A DNA stretch of 64,000 nucleotides from Streptomyces bacillaris (GCF_003268675.1 NZ_CP029378.1:7006001-7070000), one strand, 5' to 3'. Shown: positions 1-9,029, counted from the stretch's first letter. A program made the numbers and translations. Notes: a model not told the origin generated them from the sequence alone.

Positions 1-497
1 GGGTCACCGAGCGAGGGCGCGGAGTAGAGGTCGACCACCGAGGCGCCGTGCCGGTCGGCCAGCTCCTCGATCAGGGCGAACAGCGCCTCCACCCGGGGGC
101 GGAACCGGTCGAACACCGGGCCGCTCCGCCCGGGGCTGCGCATCAGCACCAGCTGCTTGCAGGACGGTGCGAGCCGCTCCACCGCCTCCTCCAGCCGCCC
201 CCGGACCATGCCCATGTCGCACTTCGGGCGCAGCGTGTCGTTGAGCCCGCCGACGAGGGTCACCACATCCGCCTGCATCGCCGCCGCCGCGGCCACCTGC
301 TCGTCGACGATCTGGCCGATGAGCTTGCCGCGCACGGCGAGGTTGGCGTACCGGAAGCCGGGGGAGCGGCCCGCGAGCCGGGTGGCCAGGACATCGGCCC
401 AGCCCCGGTACGTACCGTCGGGCAGCAGATCAGACATGCCCTCGGTGAACGAGTCGCCCACCGCGACGAGACTGGTGTATGAGGCATTCAATTCCAT
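1..497 (-). CDS. SGNH/GDSL-type hydrolase, 3' end cut by window
   Basis: Probable SGNH-superfamily esterase/lipase-like hydrolase. The visible 165 residues begin MELNASYTSLVAVGDSFTEG, with the block I GDS motif at residues 14-16 (nucleophile Ser16), and later a block III-like GGLND segment. The C-terminal DxxH block lies beyond the window, so the catalytic Asp/His cannot be checked. There is no signal peptide, suggesting a cytoplasmic enzyme acting on an unknown ester. The ATG at 497 has no Shine-Dalgarno; a TAGGAT -10 hexamer (512 to 507) sits 9 nt upstream, so the mRNA is probably leaderless or nearly so. Family call is good; substrate is unknown. Confidence 0.8.
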   Translation of the reverse strand, partial: MELNASYTSLVAVGDSFTEGMSDLLPDGTYRGWADVLATRLAGRSPGFRYANLAVRGKLIGQIVDEQVAAAAAMQADVVTLVGGLNDTLRPKCDMGMVRGRLEEAVERLAPSCKQLVLMRSPGRSGPVFDRFRPRVEALFALIEELADRHGASVVDLYSAPSLGD

Positions 498-550
498 GGC
501 CCGCCGATCCTACCGTGGCGGCCCCGGCTCCCGGGGGCCGCTCACGCTGG

Positions 551-1570
551 TCAGCGCGGCTGCGCGCGGCCGACCAGTTCCCGCAGGACGTCCTCCATCG
601 TGACCATGCCGACCAGTCCGTCTCCCTCGTCGAGGACCGCCGCCAGATGGGTCCGGCTGCGCCGCATCGCGGTCAGTACGTCGTCGAGCGGGGTCGCCGC
701 GCGGACCCGGGCGATCGGGCGCAGCGCCGTCACCGGGAAGGGAGCGTCCCGGGGCGTGGCGTCCAGGGCGTCCTTCACATGGAGATAGCCCAGGATGCGG
801 CCCTCGCTGTCCATCACCGGGAAGCGGGAGAACCCCGACTCGTGCGAGAGCCGCTCCAGCTCCTCGGGGGTGGTGCCGACCCGGGTGAACAGCACCCGGT
901 CCACCGGCATGACCACATCCCGTACGGGCCGGCGGCCCAGCTCCAGGGCGTGGTGCAGCCGCTCGGCCGAGCGGTCGTCGACCAGCCCCGCGTCCCCTGC
1001 GTCCTCGACCAGCCGCGCAAGCTGGTCGTCCGAGAACGTCGCCGAGACCTCGTCCTTCGTCTCCACCCGCAGCAGTTTCAGCAGCGCGTTGGCGAAGGAG
1101 TTGACCGCGAAGATCACCGGACGCAGCGCCCGGGCCAGAGCGACCAGCGGCGGCCCCAGGAGCAGCGCGCTGCGAGCCGGTTCCGCGAGCGCGATGTTCT
1201 TCGGCACCATCTCGCCCAGCAGCATGTGCAGATAGGTCGCGACGGTCAGCGCGATCACGAAGGAGATCGGGTGCACCAGCGCGTGTGGCACCCCGACTGC
1301 CTCGAAGACCGGCTCCAGCAGATGGGCGATGGCGGGTTCGGCCACGACGCCCAGCACCAGAGTGCTCAGAGTGATGCCGAGCTGGGCTGCCGCCAGCAGA
1401 GCCGAGACGTGCTCCAAGCCCCAGATGACGCTCCTGGCCCGCCCGCTTCCGGCTTCGGCCTCGGGCTCGATCTGACTGCGCCGGACAGAGATCAGAGCGA
1501 ACTCGGCGCCTACGAAGAAGGCGTTCACCAGCACCATCAGCAGGCCGATGAAGAGCTGAAGGGCAGTCAC
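551..1570 (-). CDS. CNNM/HlyC family membrane protein (short form)
   Basis: 339-aa hemolysin-C-like/CNNM transporter-type protein. The N-terminal DUF21 membrane domain starts TALQLFIGLLMVLVNAFFVG and holds several hydrophobic helices to about residue 170, followed by a pair of CBS domains that end near the C-terminus (VTMEDVLREL). The CorC/HlyC C-terminal domain found in the upstream paralogue is absent. The GTG start at 1570 overlaps the stop of the preceding gene as GTGA, so the two are translationally coupled and probably act together, in this family in divalent-cation (Mg2+) homeostasis at the membrane. The upstream extension of the open frame is overlap with the neighbour and not coding. 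Confidence 0.85.
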   Translation of the reverse strand: MTALQLFIGLLMVLVNAFFVGAEFALISVRRSQIEPEAEAGSGRARSVIWGLEHVSALLAAAQLGITLSTLVLGVVAEPAIAHLLEPVFEAVGVPHALVHPISFVIALTVATYLHMLLGEMVPKNIALAEPARSALLLGPPLVALARALRPVIFAVNSFANALLKLLRVETKDEVSATFSDDQLARLVEDAGDAGLVDDRSAERLHHALELGRRPVRDVVMPVDRVLFTRVGTTPEELERLSHESGFSRFPVMDSEGRILGYLHVKDALDATPRDAPFPVTALRPIARVRAATPLDDVLTAMRRSRTHLAAVLDEGDGLVGMVTMEDVLRELVGRAQPR

Positions 1571-2904
1571 CGTGCCCCCTCCTCTCGCTCGTCGCCACCG
1601 GGCAGCGGTGCGTGCAGCAGCGCCCGTGCCGCCCTCCGGCCCGTCGCGTCCACCACCTCGATCCGCCACCCCGCCAGCTCGACCGTGTCGTCCACCGTCG
1701 GGATCCGCCCCAGCTCCGCCGCGATCAGCCCGGCCAGCGTCTCGTACGGCCCCTCGGGCACCCGCAGCCCGATCCGGCTCAGCTGGTCGGTACGGGCGGC
1801 CCCGTCCGCCGACCACAGGGTGCGGCCGTCCGCGTCCTCACCGGCCGCCGCCAGATCGGGCGTCTCGTGCGGATCGTGCTCGTCGCGGACCTCCCCGACG
1901 ACCTCCTCCACGATGTCCTCCAGCGTCACGACCCCCGCCGTACCGCCGTACTCGTCGATCACCACCGCCATCGCGAGCTTGCCCGAGAGCTGGTCCAGCA
2001 GCCGGTCGACGGTGAGCGTCTCCGGTACGAGCAGGGGTTCGCGCAGCATCTCCGAGACCCTCTTACGGGGGCGCTCGTCGGCCGGGACCGCCAGCACGTC
2101 CTTGATGTGGGCGACCCCGACCACGGTGTCCAGGCTGCCGCGGTAGACCGGGAAGCGGGAGAGCCCGGTGGCCCGGGTCGCGTTCGCCACGTCCTCGGCG
2201 GTGGCCCGTACGTCGAGGGCCGTCACCTGCACCCGAGGGGTCATCACGTTCTCCGCGGTCAGCTCCGCCAGGTTCAGGGTGCGGACGAAGAGTTCGGCGG
2301 TGTCCGCCTCCAGCGCCCCCTCCTTCGCGGAGTGCCGGGCCAGCGCGACCAGCTCCTGCGGGCTGCGCGCGGAGGCCAGCTCCTCGGTCGGCTCCAGTCC
2401 GAGACGGCGCACGATCCGGTTGGCCGTGTTGTTGAGATGGCTGATGAAGGGCCGGAACACGGCGGTGAACACCCGCTGCGGGGTGGCGACCGCCCGGGCC
2501 ACGGTCAGCGGCGAGGAGATCGCCCAGTTCTTCGGCACCAGCTCCCCGACCACCATCAGGACCACCGTGGACAGGGCCGTACCGATGACCAGGGCCAGCG
2601 TGGACGCGGCGGCGGGATGGAGCCCCGCAGCCTCCACCGGGCTCCGGATCAGCCGGGCGATCGACGGTTCCGCGAGCATGCCGATCACCAGGTTGGTGAC
2701 GGTGATGCCGAGCTGCGCGCCCGAGAGCTGGAACGTCAGGCTCCGTACGGCCTTCAAGGCGCTGGACGCACCCCGGTCGCCGCGCTCGACGGCCCGTTCC
2801 AGCTCGCCGCGCTCCACCGTGGTCAGCGAGAACTCCGCCGCGACGAAGGCACCGCACGCGACACAGAGCAGCAGGGCGACGAGCAGCAGAAGCACTTCGG
2901 TCAT
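1567..2904 (-). CDS. CNNM/HlyC family membrane protein with CorC domain
   Basis: 445-aa paralogue of the downstream gene. DUF21 membrane domain (residues about 1-190, beginning MTEVLLLLVALLLCVACGAF), two CBS repeats (about 210-330, with the FPVYRGSLDTVVGVAHIKDV pattern and the EYGGTAGVVTLEDI segment), and a C-terminal CorC/HlyC domain to the end. The family is linked to Mg2+/Co2+ transport or its regulation; older annotation as hemolysin is historical. The start at 2904 is set by a strong GGAGGTG Shine-Dalgarno 5 nt upstream. It is first of a two-gene operon and its stop overlaps the next start by 4 bp. Confidence 0.88.
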   Translation of the reverse strand: MTEVLLLLVALLLCVACGAFVAAEFSLTTVERGELERAVERGDRGASSALKAVRSLTFQLSGAQLGITVTNLVIGMLAEPSIARLIRSPVEAAGLHPAAASTLALVIGTALSTVVLMVVGELVPKNWAISSPLTVARAVATPQRVFTAVFRPFISHLNNTANRIVRRLGLEPTEELASARSPQELVALARHSAKEGALEADTAELFVRTLNLAELTAENVMTPRVQVTALDVRATAEDVANATRATGLSRFPVYRGSLDTVVGVAHIKDVLAVPADERPRKRVSEMLREPLLVPETLTVDRLLDQLSGKLAMAVVIDEYGGTAGVVTLEDIVEEVVGEVRDEHDPHETPDLAAAGEDADGRTLWSADGAARTDQLSRIGLRVPEGPYETLAGLIAAELGRIPTVDDTVELAGWRIEVVDATGRRAARALLHAPLPGGDEREEGAR

Positions 2905-3043
2905 CGGTTCACCTCCGTCCCATGATCGGGCAGGGGCGGCGGGAGCGCGCGGCATCGTGGGCCGGGAGTAATCGAGCAAGCGGAATCGGATCTCACCGTG
3001 GAGCGTCTGCCCGGCCGGGCCCGCCTCTACCGCCCGGACCGCC

Positions 3044-3463
3044 TCAGAGGTGCTTCACCCACCGGCTCCACTGCGGCTCGGGCCCGTACCCCGCCGCGCG
3101 CCAGGCACGGTGGGCCAGGTCGTTGCGGTCCAGCACCATGGCGTCCGCCCGGCGGCCGCCGAGCGTGGCGAACCGTTCCTCCGCCGCCGCGAGAAGGGCG
3201 CCGCCCACGCCCTGGCGGCGCTGCTCCGGATGGACCGCCAGCCGGTAGAGGTGACAGCGCCAGCCGTCGAAGCCCGCGATCACCGTGCCCACCAGCTCCC
3301 CGTCCCGCTCCGCCAGGATCAGGGCGTCCGGGTCCCGTTCCACCAGGCGTGCGACCCCGTCGCCGTCGTCGCTGATGCTGGTGCCCTCCGCGGACACCTT
3401 CCAGAAGGCGAGCACCCGGTCCAGATCGGCCGCGGTCGCGGACCGTGTCGAGAGATCGTTCAT
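3044..3463 (-). CDS. GNAT family N-acetyltransferase
   Basis: 139-aa GNAT acetyltransferase. The acetyl-CoA-binding motif A is seen as LYRLAVHPEQRRQGVGGALL (V-x-P-x-x-R-x-x-G-V/I-G), preceded by the beta-4 strand ELVGTVIAGFDGW. The C-terminus WSRWVKHL fits the small bacterial GNATs. The substrate cannot be told. Start is ambiguous: ATG 3463 (chosen) or ATG 3472, both after a weak GGTGG-rich stretch. The methyltransferase gene ends 77 bp upstream on the same strand, so co-transcription is possible. Confidence 0.82.
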   Translation of the reverse strand: MNDLSTRSATAADLDRVLAFWKVSAEGTSISDDGDGVARLVERDPDALILAERDGELVGTVIAGFDGWRCHLYRLAVHPEQRRQGVGGALLAAAEERFATLGGRRADAMVLDRNDLAHRAWRAAGYGPEPQWSRWVKHL

Positions 3464-3540
3464 GGCGGCCATCCCACCACCCGCCAGAGCGGCAGGTCGA
3501 CCGCTTTCCGTGCAGGTGGAACGGAGGGGACGCGGCCCGC

Positions 3541-4218
3541 TCACTCCGCCGTGAACGGCTTACGGGCCACGCCCAGCACACACGGCGACGAAGGGAACTG
3601 CACCCCCTTCTCCGGGATCCGCAGCCTGCGGTACGTCCCCAGCTCGAAGCCCGCCGCCTCGATCGCGGCCAGCGGGTCCCGCGCCGTATGACAGCCGCCG
3701 AAGAGGAGCGGCCACACCGTCCGGTCCGCCGTGCGCTGGACGGCTGCCAGGGCCCTGCCCGGCGCCCGCCCGTGTTCGAAGAACCGCAGCTCACCGCCCG
3801 GGCGCAGGACCCGCATGATCTCGGCGAGCGCCTTCGGCAACTCCCGTACCGTGCACAGCACCAGCGACGCCACCGCCGCGTCGAACGCCTCGCTCTTCAC
3901 CGGCAGCGCCTCCGCCGCCCCCGGCACCACGTCCACCGGCACCTCGGCGCGCAGCCCCGCGCGGACGGCGAGCTGCCGCAGCGAACGCTCGGGCTCCAGC
4001 GCCACGACCTCCGAGACGGCGCGCGGGTAGTGCGGGAAGTTCAGCCCGTTGCCCGCACCGATCTCGATGACCCGGCCGGAGAGCCCCGCGAGCAGCTCCT
4101 CGCGGTACGCGGCGACGCCGCCCCTGAGGTCGGCCGTCACGCTCATCCGGGCGTAGACGCGGGCGAAGACCGGATGGTGGACGGCGTCGCGGGGGAGCTT
4201 CCTGCTGCGCAGCTGCAT
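3541..4218 (-). CDS. class I SAM-dependent methyltransferase
   Basis: 225-aa methyltransferase. Motif I is VIEIGAGNGLNFPHYP (SAM-binding glycine loop, about residues 49-64), followed by the acidic strand VVALEPERSL and the post-motif region LPKALAEIMRVLRPGGELRF typical of UbiE/phospholipid-type methyltransferases. The tail GVARKPFTAE lacks membrane segments. The ATG at 4218 is preceded by GGAGG with 6-nt spacing; open frame upstream lacks coding character. Substrate not predictable; similar proteins are loosely annotated as phosphatidylethanolamine N-methyltransferase-like. Confidence 0.82.
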   Translation of the reverse strand: MQLRSRKLPRDAVHHPVFARVYARMSVTADLRGGVAAYREELLAGLSGRVIEIGAGNGLNFPHYPRAVSEVVALEPERSLRQLAVRAGLRAEVPVDVVPGAAEALPVKSEAFDAAVASLVLCTVRELPKALAEIMRVLRPGGELRFFEHGRAPGRALAAVQRTADRTVWPLLFGGCHTARDPLAAIEAAGFELGTYRRLRIPEKGVQFPSSPCVLGVARKPFTAE

Positions 4219-4330
4219 GGCGGACCTCCGGGAGGAGAGGGCGTACGGCTCTCCTCGACGATTCTCCCCCGTACGGAGCGGTACAGGCATGTCTCCGTAC
4301 GGGTACGGGACCGACGCGCGGCCCCTCACC

Positions 4331-5026
4331 TCACAGCGACGGCACCCGCCACGCCCCGCCCAGCTCCGGCGCCAGCCATCCGGCCGCCCGTGCCGCGAAA
4401 TCGGCGGCGGGCAGCGCCCCAGCACCGGCCGGTACGGCCCCGAGCAGCGGGGCGCCCGCCGCCACCGGCAGGTCCTCGATGTTGCAGCGGGACGCCAGGT
4501 CGGGCCGGTCCGGCAGGGAGCCCACCACCACGCCCCGGCACTCCAGCCCACGGGTGCGCAGCGCCTCGGCCGTGAGCGCCGTGGCGTTCAGCGTGCCGAG
4601 CCCGGCGGGCGCCACCACCAGCACCGGGGCGGCCAGCAGCCGGGCGGCGTCCGCGAGCGTGGCGCCCTCGTCGTCGAAGCGCACGAGCAGCCCGCCCGCC
4701 CCCTCCACCAGCACCAGGTCGTGCTCGGTGGCCAGCTTCTGCGCCGCCTCGGCCACCTCGTACGGCCGCACCGGGTCCAGCCCCGCCCGCCGGGCCGCGG
4801 TGGCGGGGGCCAACGGCTCGGGGAACCGGGCCAGTTCGACCGGGGTCACATGGGCACCGGCCAGCCGGGCCACCTCCGCCGCGTCGCCCGGCTCCCCGGG
4901 CGCGAGCCCGGTCTGCGCGGGCTTCAGCACCGCGACCCGGCGCCCCCGCGCGGCGGCCGCCACGGCGGCGGTCACCACCGTCTTGCCGATCTCCGTGCCC
5001 GTACCGGACACCACCAGGACGGTCAC
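4331..5026 (-). CDS. bioD: dethiobiotin synthetase
   Basis: 231-aa BioD, ATP-dependent closure of the ureido ring of 7,8-diaminopelargonate to give dethiobiotin. The N-terminus VTVLVVSGTGTEIGKTVVTA contains the modified P-loop GTGTEIGKT (residues 8-16), and VEGAGGLLVRFDDE is the second nucleotide/substrate loop. Length matches the family. GTG start at 5026 is chosen because the conserved beta-strand begins immediately. It is the last gene of the bioB-bioA-bioD operon, 44 bp behind bioA. Confidence 0.93.
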   Translation of the reverse strand: MTVLVVSGTGTEIGKTVVTAAVAAAARGRRVAVLKPAQTGLAPGEPGDAAEVARLAGAHVTPVELARFPEPLAPATAARRAGLDPVRPYEVAEAAQKLATEHDLVLVEGAGGLLVRFDDEGATLADAARLLAAPVLVVAPAGLGTLNATALTAEALRTRGLECRGVVVGSLPDRPDLASRCNIEDLPVAAGAPLLGAVPAGAGALPAADFAARAAGWLAPELGGAWRVPSL

Positions 5027-5070
5027 GCCGGTCCTCCCGCACACAGCACCACGCGAACAACAGCCATGGG

Positions 5071-6414
5071 TCAGCCCTCCCGCGCCGCGGCACACACGGC
5101 CCGGCAGATCCTTCGTACGTCGTCGTCCCCGGTGACATAGGGCGGCATCGTGTACACGAGATCGCGGAACGGCCGCAGCCACACGCCCTCGCGCACGGCC
5201 GCCCGGGTCGCCGCCGCCATGTCCACCTCGTGGTCGAGCTGGACGACCCCGATCGCTCCCAGGACGCGTACGTCCGCGACCCCGGGGAGTTCCGCCGCCT
5301 CCGCCAGACCGGAGCGCAGCCCCGCGCCGATCCGCGCCACCTCGCCCGCCCAGTCCTGCCCGAGCAGCAGGTCCACGGAGGCCGAGGCGATGGCGGCGGC
5401 CAGCGGGTTGCCCATGAACGTCGGGCCGTGCGCCAGCACCGGCACCTCACCGCGCGAGATGCCCTCGGCCACCCGCGAGGTGCAGAGCGTGGCCGCCATC
5501 GTCAGATATCCGCCGGTCAGCGCCTTGCCCACGCACATCACATCCGGTGAGACCCCGGCATGCCCGGCGGCGAACAGCTCGCCCGTCCGCCCGAAACCGG
5601 TGGCGATCTCGTCGAACACCAGCAGCACGTCCAGCTCGTCGCACGCCTCGCGCAGGACCCGCAGATAGCCGGGGGAGTGGAACCGCATCCCGCCCGCCCC
5701 CTGCACCACCGGCTCCACGATCACGGCGGCCACCTCGTGCGCGTGACGGGCGATCAGCTCCCGCAGCCGGGCGGTGTAGGCCGGGTCCGGCTCCGCGTCG
5801 AAGCCGTCCGGGGGCGCGTCGGCGAAGACCTGGCGGGGCAGCGAGCCGGACCACAGCTCGTGCATCCCGCCCTCCGGATCGCACACCGACATCGGCTGCC
5901 AGGTGTCCCCGTGGTAGCCGCCGCGCCAGGTCAGCAGGCGGTGCTTCTCCGTTCGGCCCGCCGAACGCCAGTACTGCAGACACATCTTGACCGCGACCTC
6001 GACCGATACGGACCCCGAGTCGGCCAGGAAGACGTGCTGGAGCGGCTCCGGCGTGATCTCCACCAGCCGGGCCGCCAGCCGGACGGCGGGCTCATGGGTG
6101 AGCCCGCCGAACATCACATGGCTCATCCGGTCCAGCTGGCCGCGCGCGGCCTCGTTGAGGACCGGGTGGTTGTAACCGTGCACCGCCGACCACCAGGACG
6201 ACATGCCGTCCACCAACTCGCGCTGCCCCTCGACGGGTTCGGCGAGCCGCAGCCGTACCCCGGAGGCCGACTCCACGACCAGCGGCTCCTGCCGGCCCGG
6301 CATCGGGCCGTAGGGGTGCCAGACGTGGGCGCGGTCCAGGGCCCGCAGCTCATGGGGGGCGTACGGCTTCGGCTCGGCGGGCCGGGGGAGTGCGGGGGCG
6401 TACGGCTCAGGCAT
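5071..6414 (-). CDS. bioA: adenosylmethionine-8-amino-7-oxononanoate aminotransferase
   Basis: 447-aa class III PLP-dependent aminotransferase that converts KAPA to DAPA using SAM as amino donor. Seen: the BioA signature DRAHVWHPYGPM near the N-terminus, GGYHGDTWQPMSVCDPEGGM, the PLP-contacting DEIATGFGRTG, and the lysine segment VGKALTGGYLTMAATL. ATG 6414 overlaps the bioB stop by 8 bp (6407-6414), so bioB and bioA are coupled. Context and motifs leave little doubt about function. Confidence 0.95.
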   Translation of the reverse strand: MPEPYAPALPRPAEPKPYAPHELRALDRAHVWHPYGPMPGRQEPLVVESASGVRLRLAEPVEGQRELVDGMSSWWSAVHGYNHPVLNEAARGQLDRMSHVMFGGLTHEPAVRLAARLVEITPEPLQHVFLADSGSVSVEVAVKMCLQYWRSAGRTEKHRLLTWRGGYHGDTWQPMSVCDPEGGMHELWSGSLPRQVFADAPPDGFDAEPDPAYTARLRELIARHAHEVAAVIVEPVVQGAGGMRFHSPGYLRVLREACDELDVLLVFDEIATGFGRTGELFAAGHAGVSPDVMCVGKALTGGYLTMAATLCTSRVAEGISRGEVPVLAHGPTFMGNPLAAAIASASVDLLLGQDWAGEVARIGAGLRSGLAEAAELPGVADVRVLGAIGVVQLDHEVDMAAATRAAVREGVWLRPFRDLVYTMPPYVTGDDDVRRICRAVCAAAREG

Positions 6415-7696
6415 TGGGCGCGAGATCCGTCCCCGCCCCGCGCCGGCGCACGGCCACCAGATCCGTACGCGCGGGCCCGCCCGCAGGCGCGGCCGGAGCG
6501 CCGACGGTCTCCGTGACAGGAGCACTCTCCTCGCCGCCCGCGACCGCCGCATGACCACCGCACGGACCGCAGCCACCGCCACCACCGTGCGACCCGCAAC
6601 CGCCGCCCCCGGACGCCTCGTGCGACCCGCAGCCGCCCGCCTGCTCCGGCGCGGTCGCCTGCGAACCGCAACCGCCGCCGGTCAGCGCGTCGGCCCGGTG
6701 GCGGGGGAGCGTCGTCGTGCCCGCGCCCTCCACCTCGAACCCGGCGTCCGCGATCATGTCCAGGTCGGCCTGACCGGCCTGCCCCTCACTCGTCAGATAG
6801 TCGCCCAGGAAGATCGAGTTCACCAGGTGCAGCGCCAGCGGCTGCATCGAGCGCAGATGCACCTCGCGCCCGCCCGCGAGCCGGACCTCCACGTCCGGGC
6901 AGACGAAGCGGACCATCGCGAGGATGCGCAGGCAGCGCTGCGGGGTGAGGTTCCACTCCTTGGCGAGCGGGGTGCCCTCGAACGGGATCAGGAAGTTGAC
7001 CGGCACCGAGTCCGGGTCCAGGTCGCGCAGCGCGAAGACCACGTCGACCAGGTCCTTGTCGCTCTCGCCCATCCCCGCGATCAGCCCGGAGCACGCGGAG
7101 AGCCCGGCGGCCTGGGCCTGCTGCACGGTCTCCACCCGGTCCGCGTAGGTGTGGGTGGTCGTGATGGCCCCGTACGTCTCCTCGGACGTGTTGAGGTTGT
7201 GGTTGTACGCGTCGGCGCCCGCCTCGCGCAGCCGGCCGGCCTGGCCCTCGGAGAGCAGACCCAGGCAGGCGCAGACCTCGACGCCCTCGTTCTGTTCCTT
7301 GATCGCCTCGATGGTCTTGGAGACCCGGTCGACGTCCCGGTCGGTCGGCCCGCGCCCGCTCGCCACCAGACAGACCCGCTTGGCCCCGCCCGCCACCCCG
7401 GCGGCGGCGGCCTTCGACGCCTCGTCCGGCTTCAGCCAGGTGTACTTGAGGATCCCGGCCTTGGAGCCGAGCCGCTGGGAGCAGTACGAGCAGTCCTCGG
7501 GGCAGAGCCCCGATTTCAGGTTGACCAGGTAGTTGAGTTTGACGCGCCGCCCGAACCACTGGCGGCGCACCTTGCCCGCGGCGGCCACCACGTCGAGCAG
7601 ATCGTCGTCGGAGGTCGCCAGCACGGCGAGCGCTTCTTCGCGGGTCGGCAGTTCGCGCCGCAGCCCCTTGTCCACCAGCGTGTTCAGCAGGTCCAT
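6407..7696 (-). CDS. bioB: biotin synthase with Gly/Cys-rich C-terminal tail
   Basis: 429-aa radical-SAM enzyme inserting sulfur into dethiobiotin. CxxxCxxC for the [4Fe-4S] cluster is at Cys65, Cys69, Cys72; the ligands expected for the [2Fe-2S] cluster are present as Cys109, Cys142, Cys202 and Arg272, matching the E. coli pattern. The TIM-barrel core ends near residue 340 (TTTLPRHRADALTG). Residues 340-429 form an extra tail with five Cys (343, 356, 367, 376, 379) in GGCGS, GGCGSH, GCGPCGGH contexts, then an Ala/Pro/Val-rich end; E. coli BioB has no such tail. Start ATG 7696 has only a weak AGGA. First gene of bioBAD, divergent from bioF. Confidence 0.95.
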   Translation of the reverse strand: MDLLNTLVDKGLRRELPTREEALAVLATSDDDLLDVVAAAGKVRRQWFGRRVKLNYLVNLKSGLCPEDCSYCSQRLGSKAGILKYTWLKPDEASKAAAAGVAGGAKRVCLVASGRGPTDRDVDRVSKTIEAIKEQNEGVEVCACLGLLSEGQAGRLREAGADAYNHNLNTSEETYGAITTTHTYADRVETVQQAQAAGLSACSGLIAGMGESDKDLVDVVFALRDLDPDSVPVNFLIPFEGTPLAKEWNLTPQRCLRILAMVRFVCPDVEVRLAGGREVHLRSMQPLALHLVNSIFLGDYLTSEGQAGQADLDMIADAGFEVEGAGTTTLPRHRADALTGGGCGSQATAPEQAGGCGSHEASGGGGCGSHGGGGGCGPCGGHAAVAGGEESAPVTETVGAPAAPAGGPARTDLVAVRRRGAGTDLAPNA

Positions 7697-7761
7697 GAAA
7701 GATGATCCTGGCTTACGCCACCGCCTCCAGCCAAGGAGGAACCGGACAGGAGACGAGGGGG

Positions 7762-7785
7762 AGGGTGTGTGTATTGCCACACCCT
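7762..7785. promoter_or_regulatory. perfect inverted repeat in the bioB/bioF divergent region
   Basis: Arms AGGGTGTG (7762-7769) and CACACCCT (7778-7785) are perfectly complementary around the 8-nt spacer TGTATTGC. It lies 66 bp from the bioB start and 56 bp from the bioF start. A TAGGGT hexamer at 7805-7810 could be a bioF -10. It could be a repressor operator for both units or an RNA hairpin in the bioB leader; no known biotin-regulator box was recognised. Confidence 0.45.
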
Positions 7786-7840
7786 GACCTGCTGCGCACC
7801 CCGCTAGGGTCTGTGAGCTGCCTACAAAAGGGACCGCCCT

Positions 7841-9013
7841 ATGTCCTTCGCCCCGCCCTCCGCCCCGTTCGACTGGATCGACGACGAGGCCCGCCGCCGG
7901 GCCGAGGCCGGACTCGTCCGGGCCCTCCGTCCCCGGAGCGCGGAAGCCGGCCTCCTCGACCTCGCGAGCAACGACTACCTGGGCCTCACCCGGCACCCGG
8001 AGGTCACCGCGGCCGCCGCCGGTGCCGCCCACCGCTGGGGCGCGGGCGCCACCGGATCGCGGCTCGTCACCGGCACCACCACGCTCCACGCCGAACTCGA
8101 ACGGGAACTGGCCGACTTCTGCGGCTTCGAGGCGGCCCTCGTCCTCTCCTCCGGCTACGCGGCCAATCTGGCGGCCCTCACCGCACTCTCCGGGCGCGGT
8201 TCGCTCATCGTCTCCGACGCCGGGAACCACGCCTCCATCGTGGACGGCTGCCGGCTCTCCCGCGCCGAGACCGCCGTCGTCCCGCACGCCGACCCGGAGG
8301 CCGTCGCCAAGGCGCTGGCGGCCCACGACGGGCGGGCGCTCGCCGTCACCGACTCGGTCTTCTCGGTCGACGGGGACGCGGCCCCGCTCACCGCCCTGGC
8401 CGAGGTCTGCCGCGGAGCGAACGCGGCCCTCGTCGTGGACGACGCCCACGGCCTGGGCGTGCTCGGCGAGGGCGGACGCGGCGCGCTTGCGGCGGCGGGT
8501 CTGGCGGGCGGTGCGGGAGTGGTCGCCACCCTCACCCTCTCCAAGTCGCTGGGCAGCCAGGGCGGCGCGGTCCTCGGACCGGCCCGGGTCATCGACCATC
8601 TGGTCAACACGGCCCGTACGTTCATCTTCGACACCGGCCTCGCCCCCGCGGCGGCGGGCGGGGCGCTGGGCGCACTCCGGCTGCTGCGCCGGGAACCCGA
8701 ACGCGCGGCCAGGGCCGGTGAGGTCGCCACCGAGCTGTACGGGCGGCTCACCGCCGCCGGGCTGACCGCGGTCCGCCCGGACGCGGCGGTCGTCTCCGTC
8801 CGGGCCCCCTCCGCGGACGCGGCGGTGAAGTGGGCGGCCGACTGCCGTGCGAACGGGGTGGGGGTCGGGTGCTTCCGGCCGCCGTCCGTGCCGGACGGCA
8901 TCTCCCGGCTGCGGCTGACCGCGCGGGCGGACCTGACCGAGGAGCAGATCACCGCCGCGGTGGCCACGATCGCGGCGACCGCTCCCCGGGAGGCCGTCAC
9001 TCCGCTCGGCTGA
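7841..9013 (+). CDS. bioF: 8-amino-7-oxononanoate synthase
   Basis: 390-aa PLP enzyme of the alpha-oxoamine synthase family, condensing pimeloyl-thioester with L-alanine to KAPA, the first dedicated step before bioA, bioD and bioB. Seen: LDLASNDYLGL near residue 40, GATGSRLVTG, NHASIVDG, the PLP-binding DDAHGLGVLG (Asp201, His203) and the Schiff-base lysine Lys235 in LTLSKSLGSQGG. ATG 7841 follows AAAAGGGA. It is monocistronic; the next gene is convergent 16 bp away. Confidence 0.95.
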   Translation: MSFAPPSAPFDWIDDEARRRAEAGLVRALRPRSAEAGLLDLASNDYLGLTRHPEVTAAAAGAAHRWGAGATGSRLVTGTTTLHAELERELADFCGFEAALVLSSGYAANLAALTALSGRGSLIVSDAGNHASIVDGCRLSRAETAVVPHADPEAVAKALAAHDGRALAVTDSVFSVDGDAAPLTALAEVCRGANAALVVDDAHGLGVLGEGGRGALAAAGLAGGAGVVATLTLSKSLGSQGGAVLGPARVIDHLVNTARTFIFDTGLAPAAAGGALGALRLLRREPERAARAGEVATELYGRLTAAGLTAVRPDAAVVSVRAPSADAAVKWAADCRANGVGVGCFRPPSVPDGISRLRLTARADLTEEQITAAVATIAATAPREAVTPLG

Positions 9014-9029
9014 GGGTTCGGCCGAGGGC

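Noticed and set aside
3541..4218. Methyltransferase, GNAT, MarR/ABC and FMO genes as parts of a secondary-metabolite cluster
   Set aside because: They are scattered among housekeeping genes and no core biosynthetic enzyme (PKS, NRPS, terpene cyclase, lanthipeptide synthetase) is present in the window.
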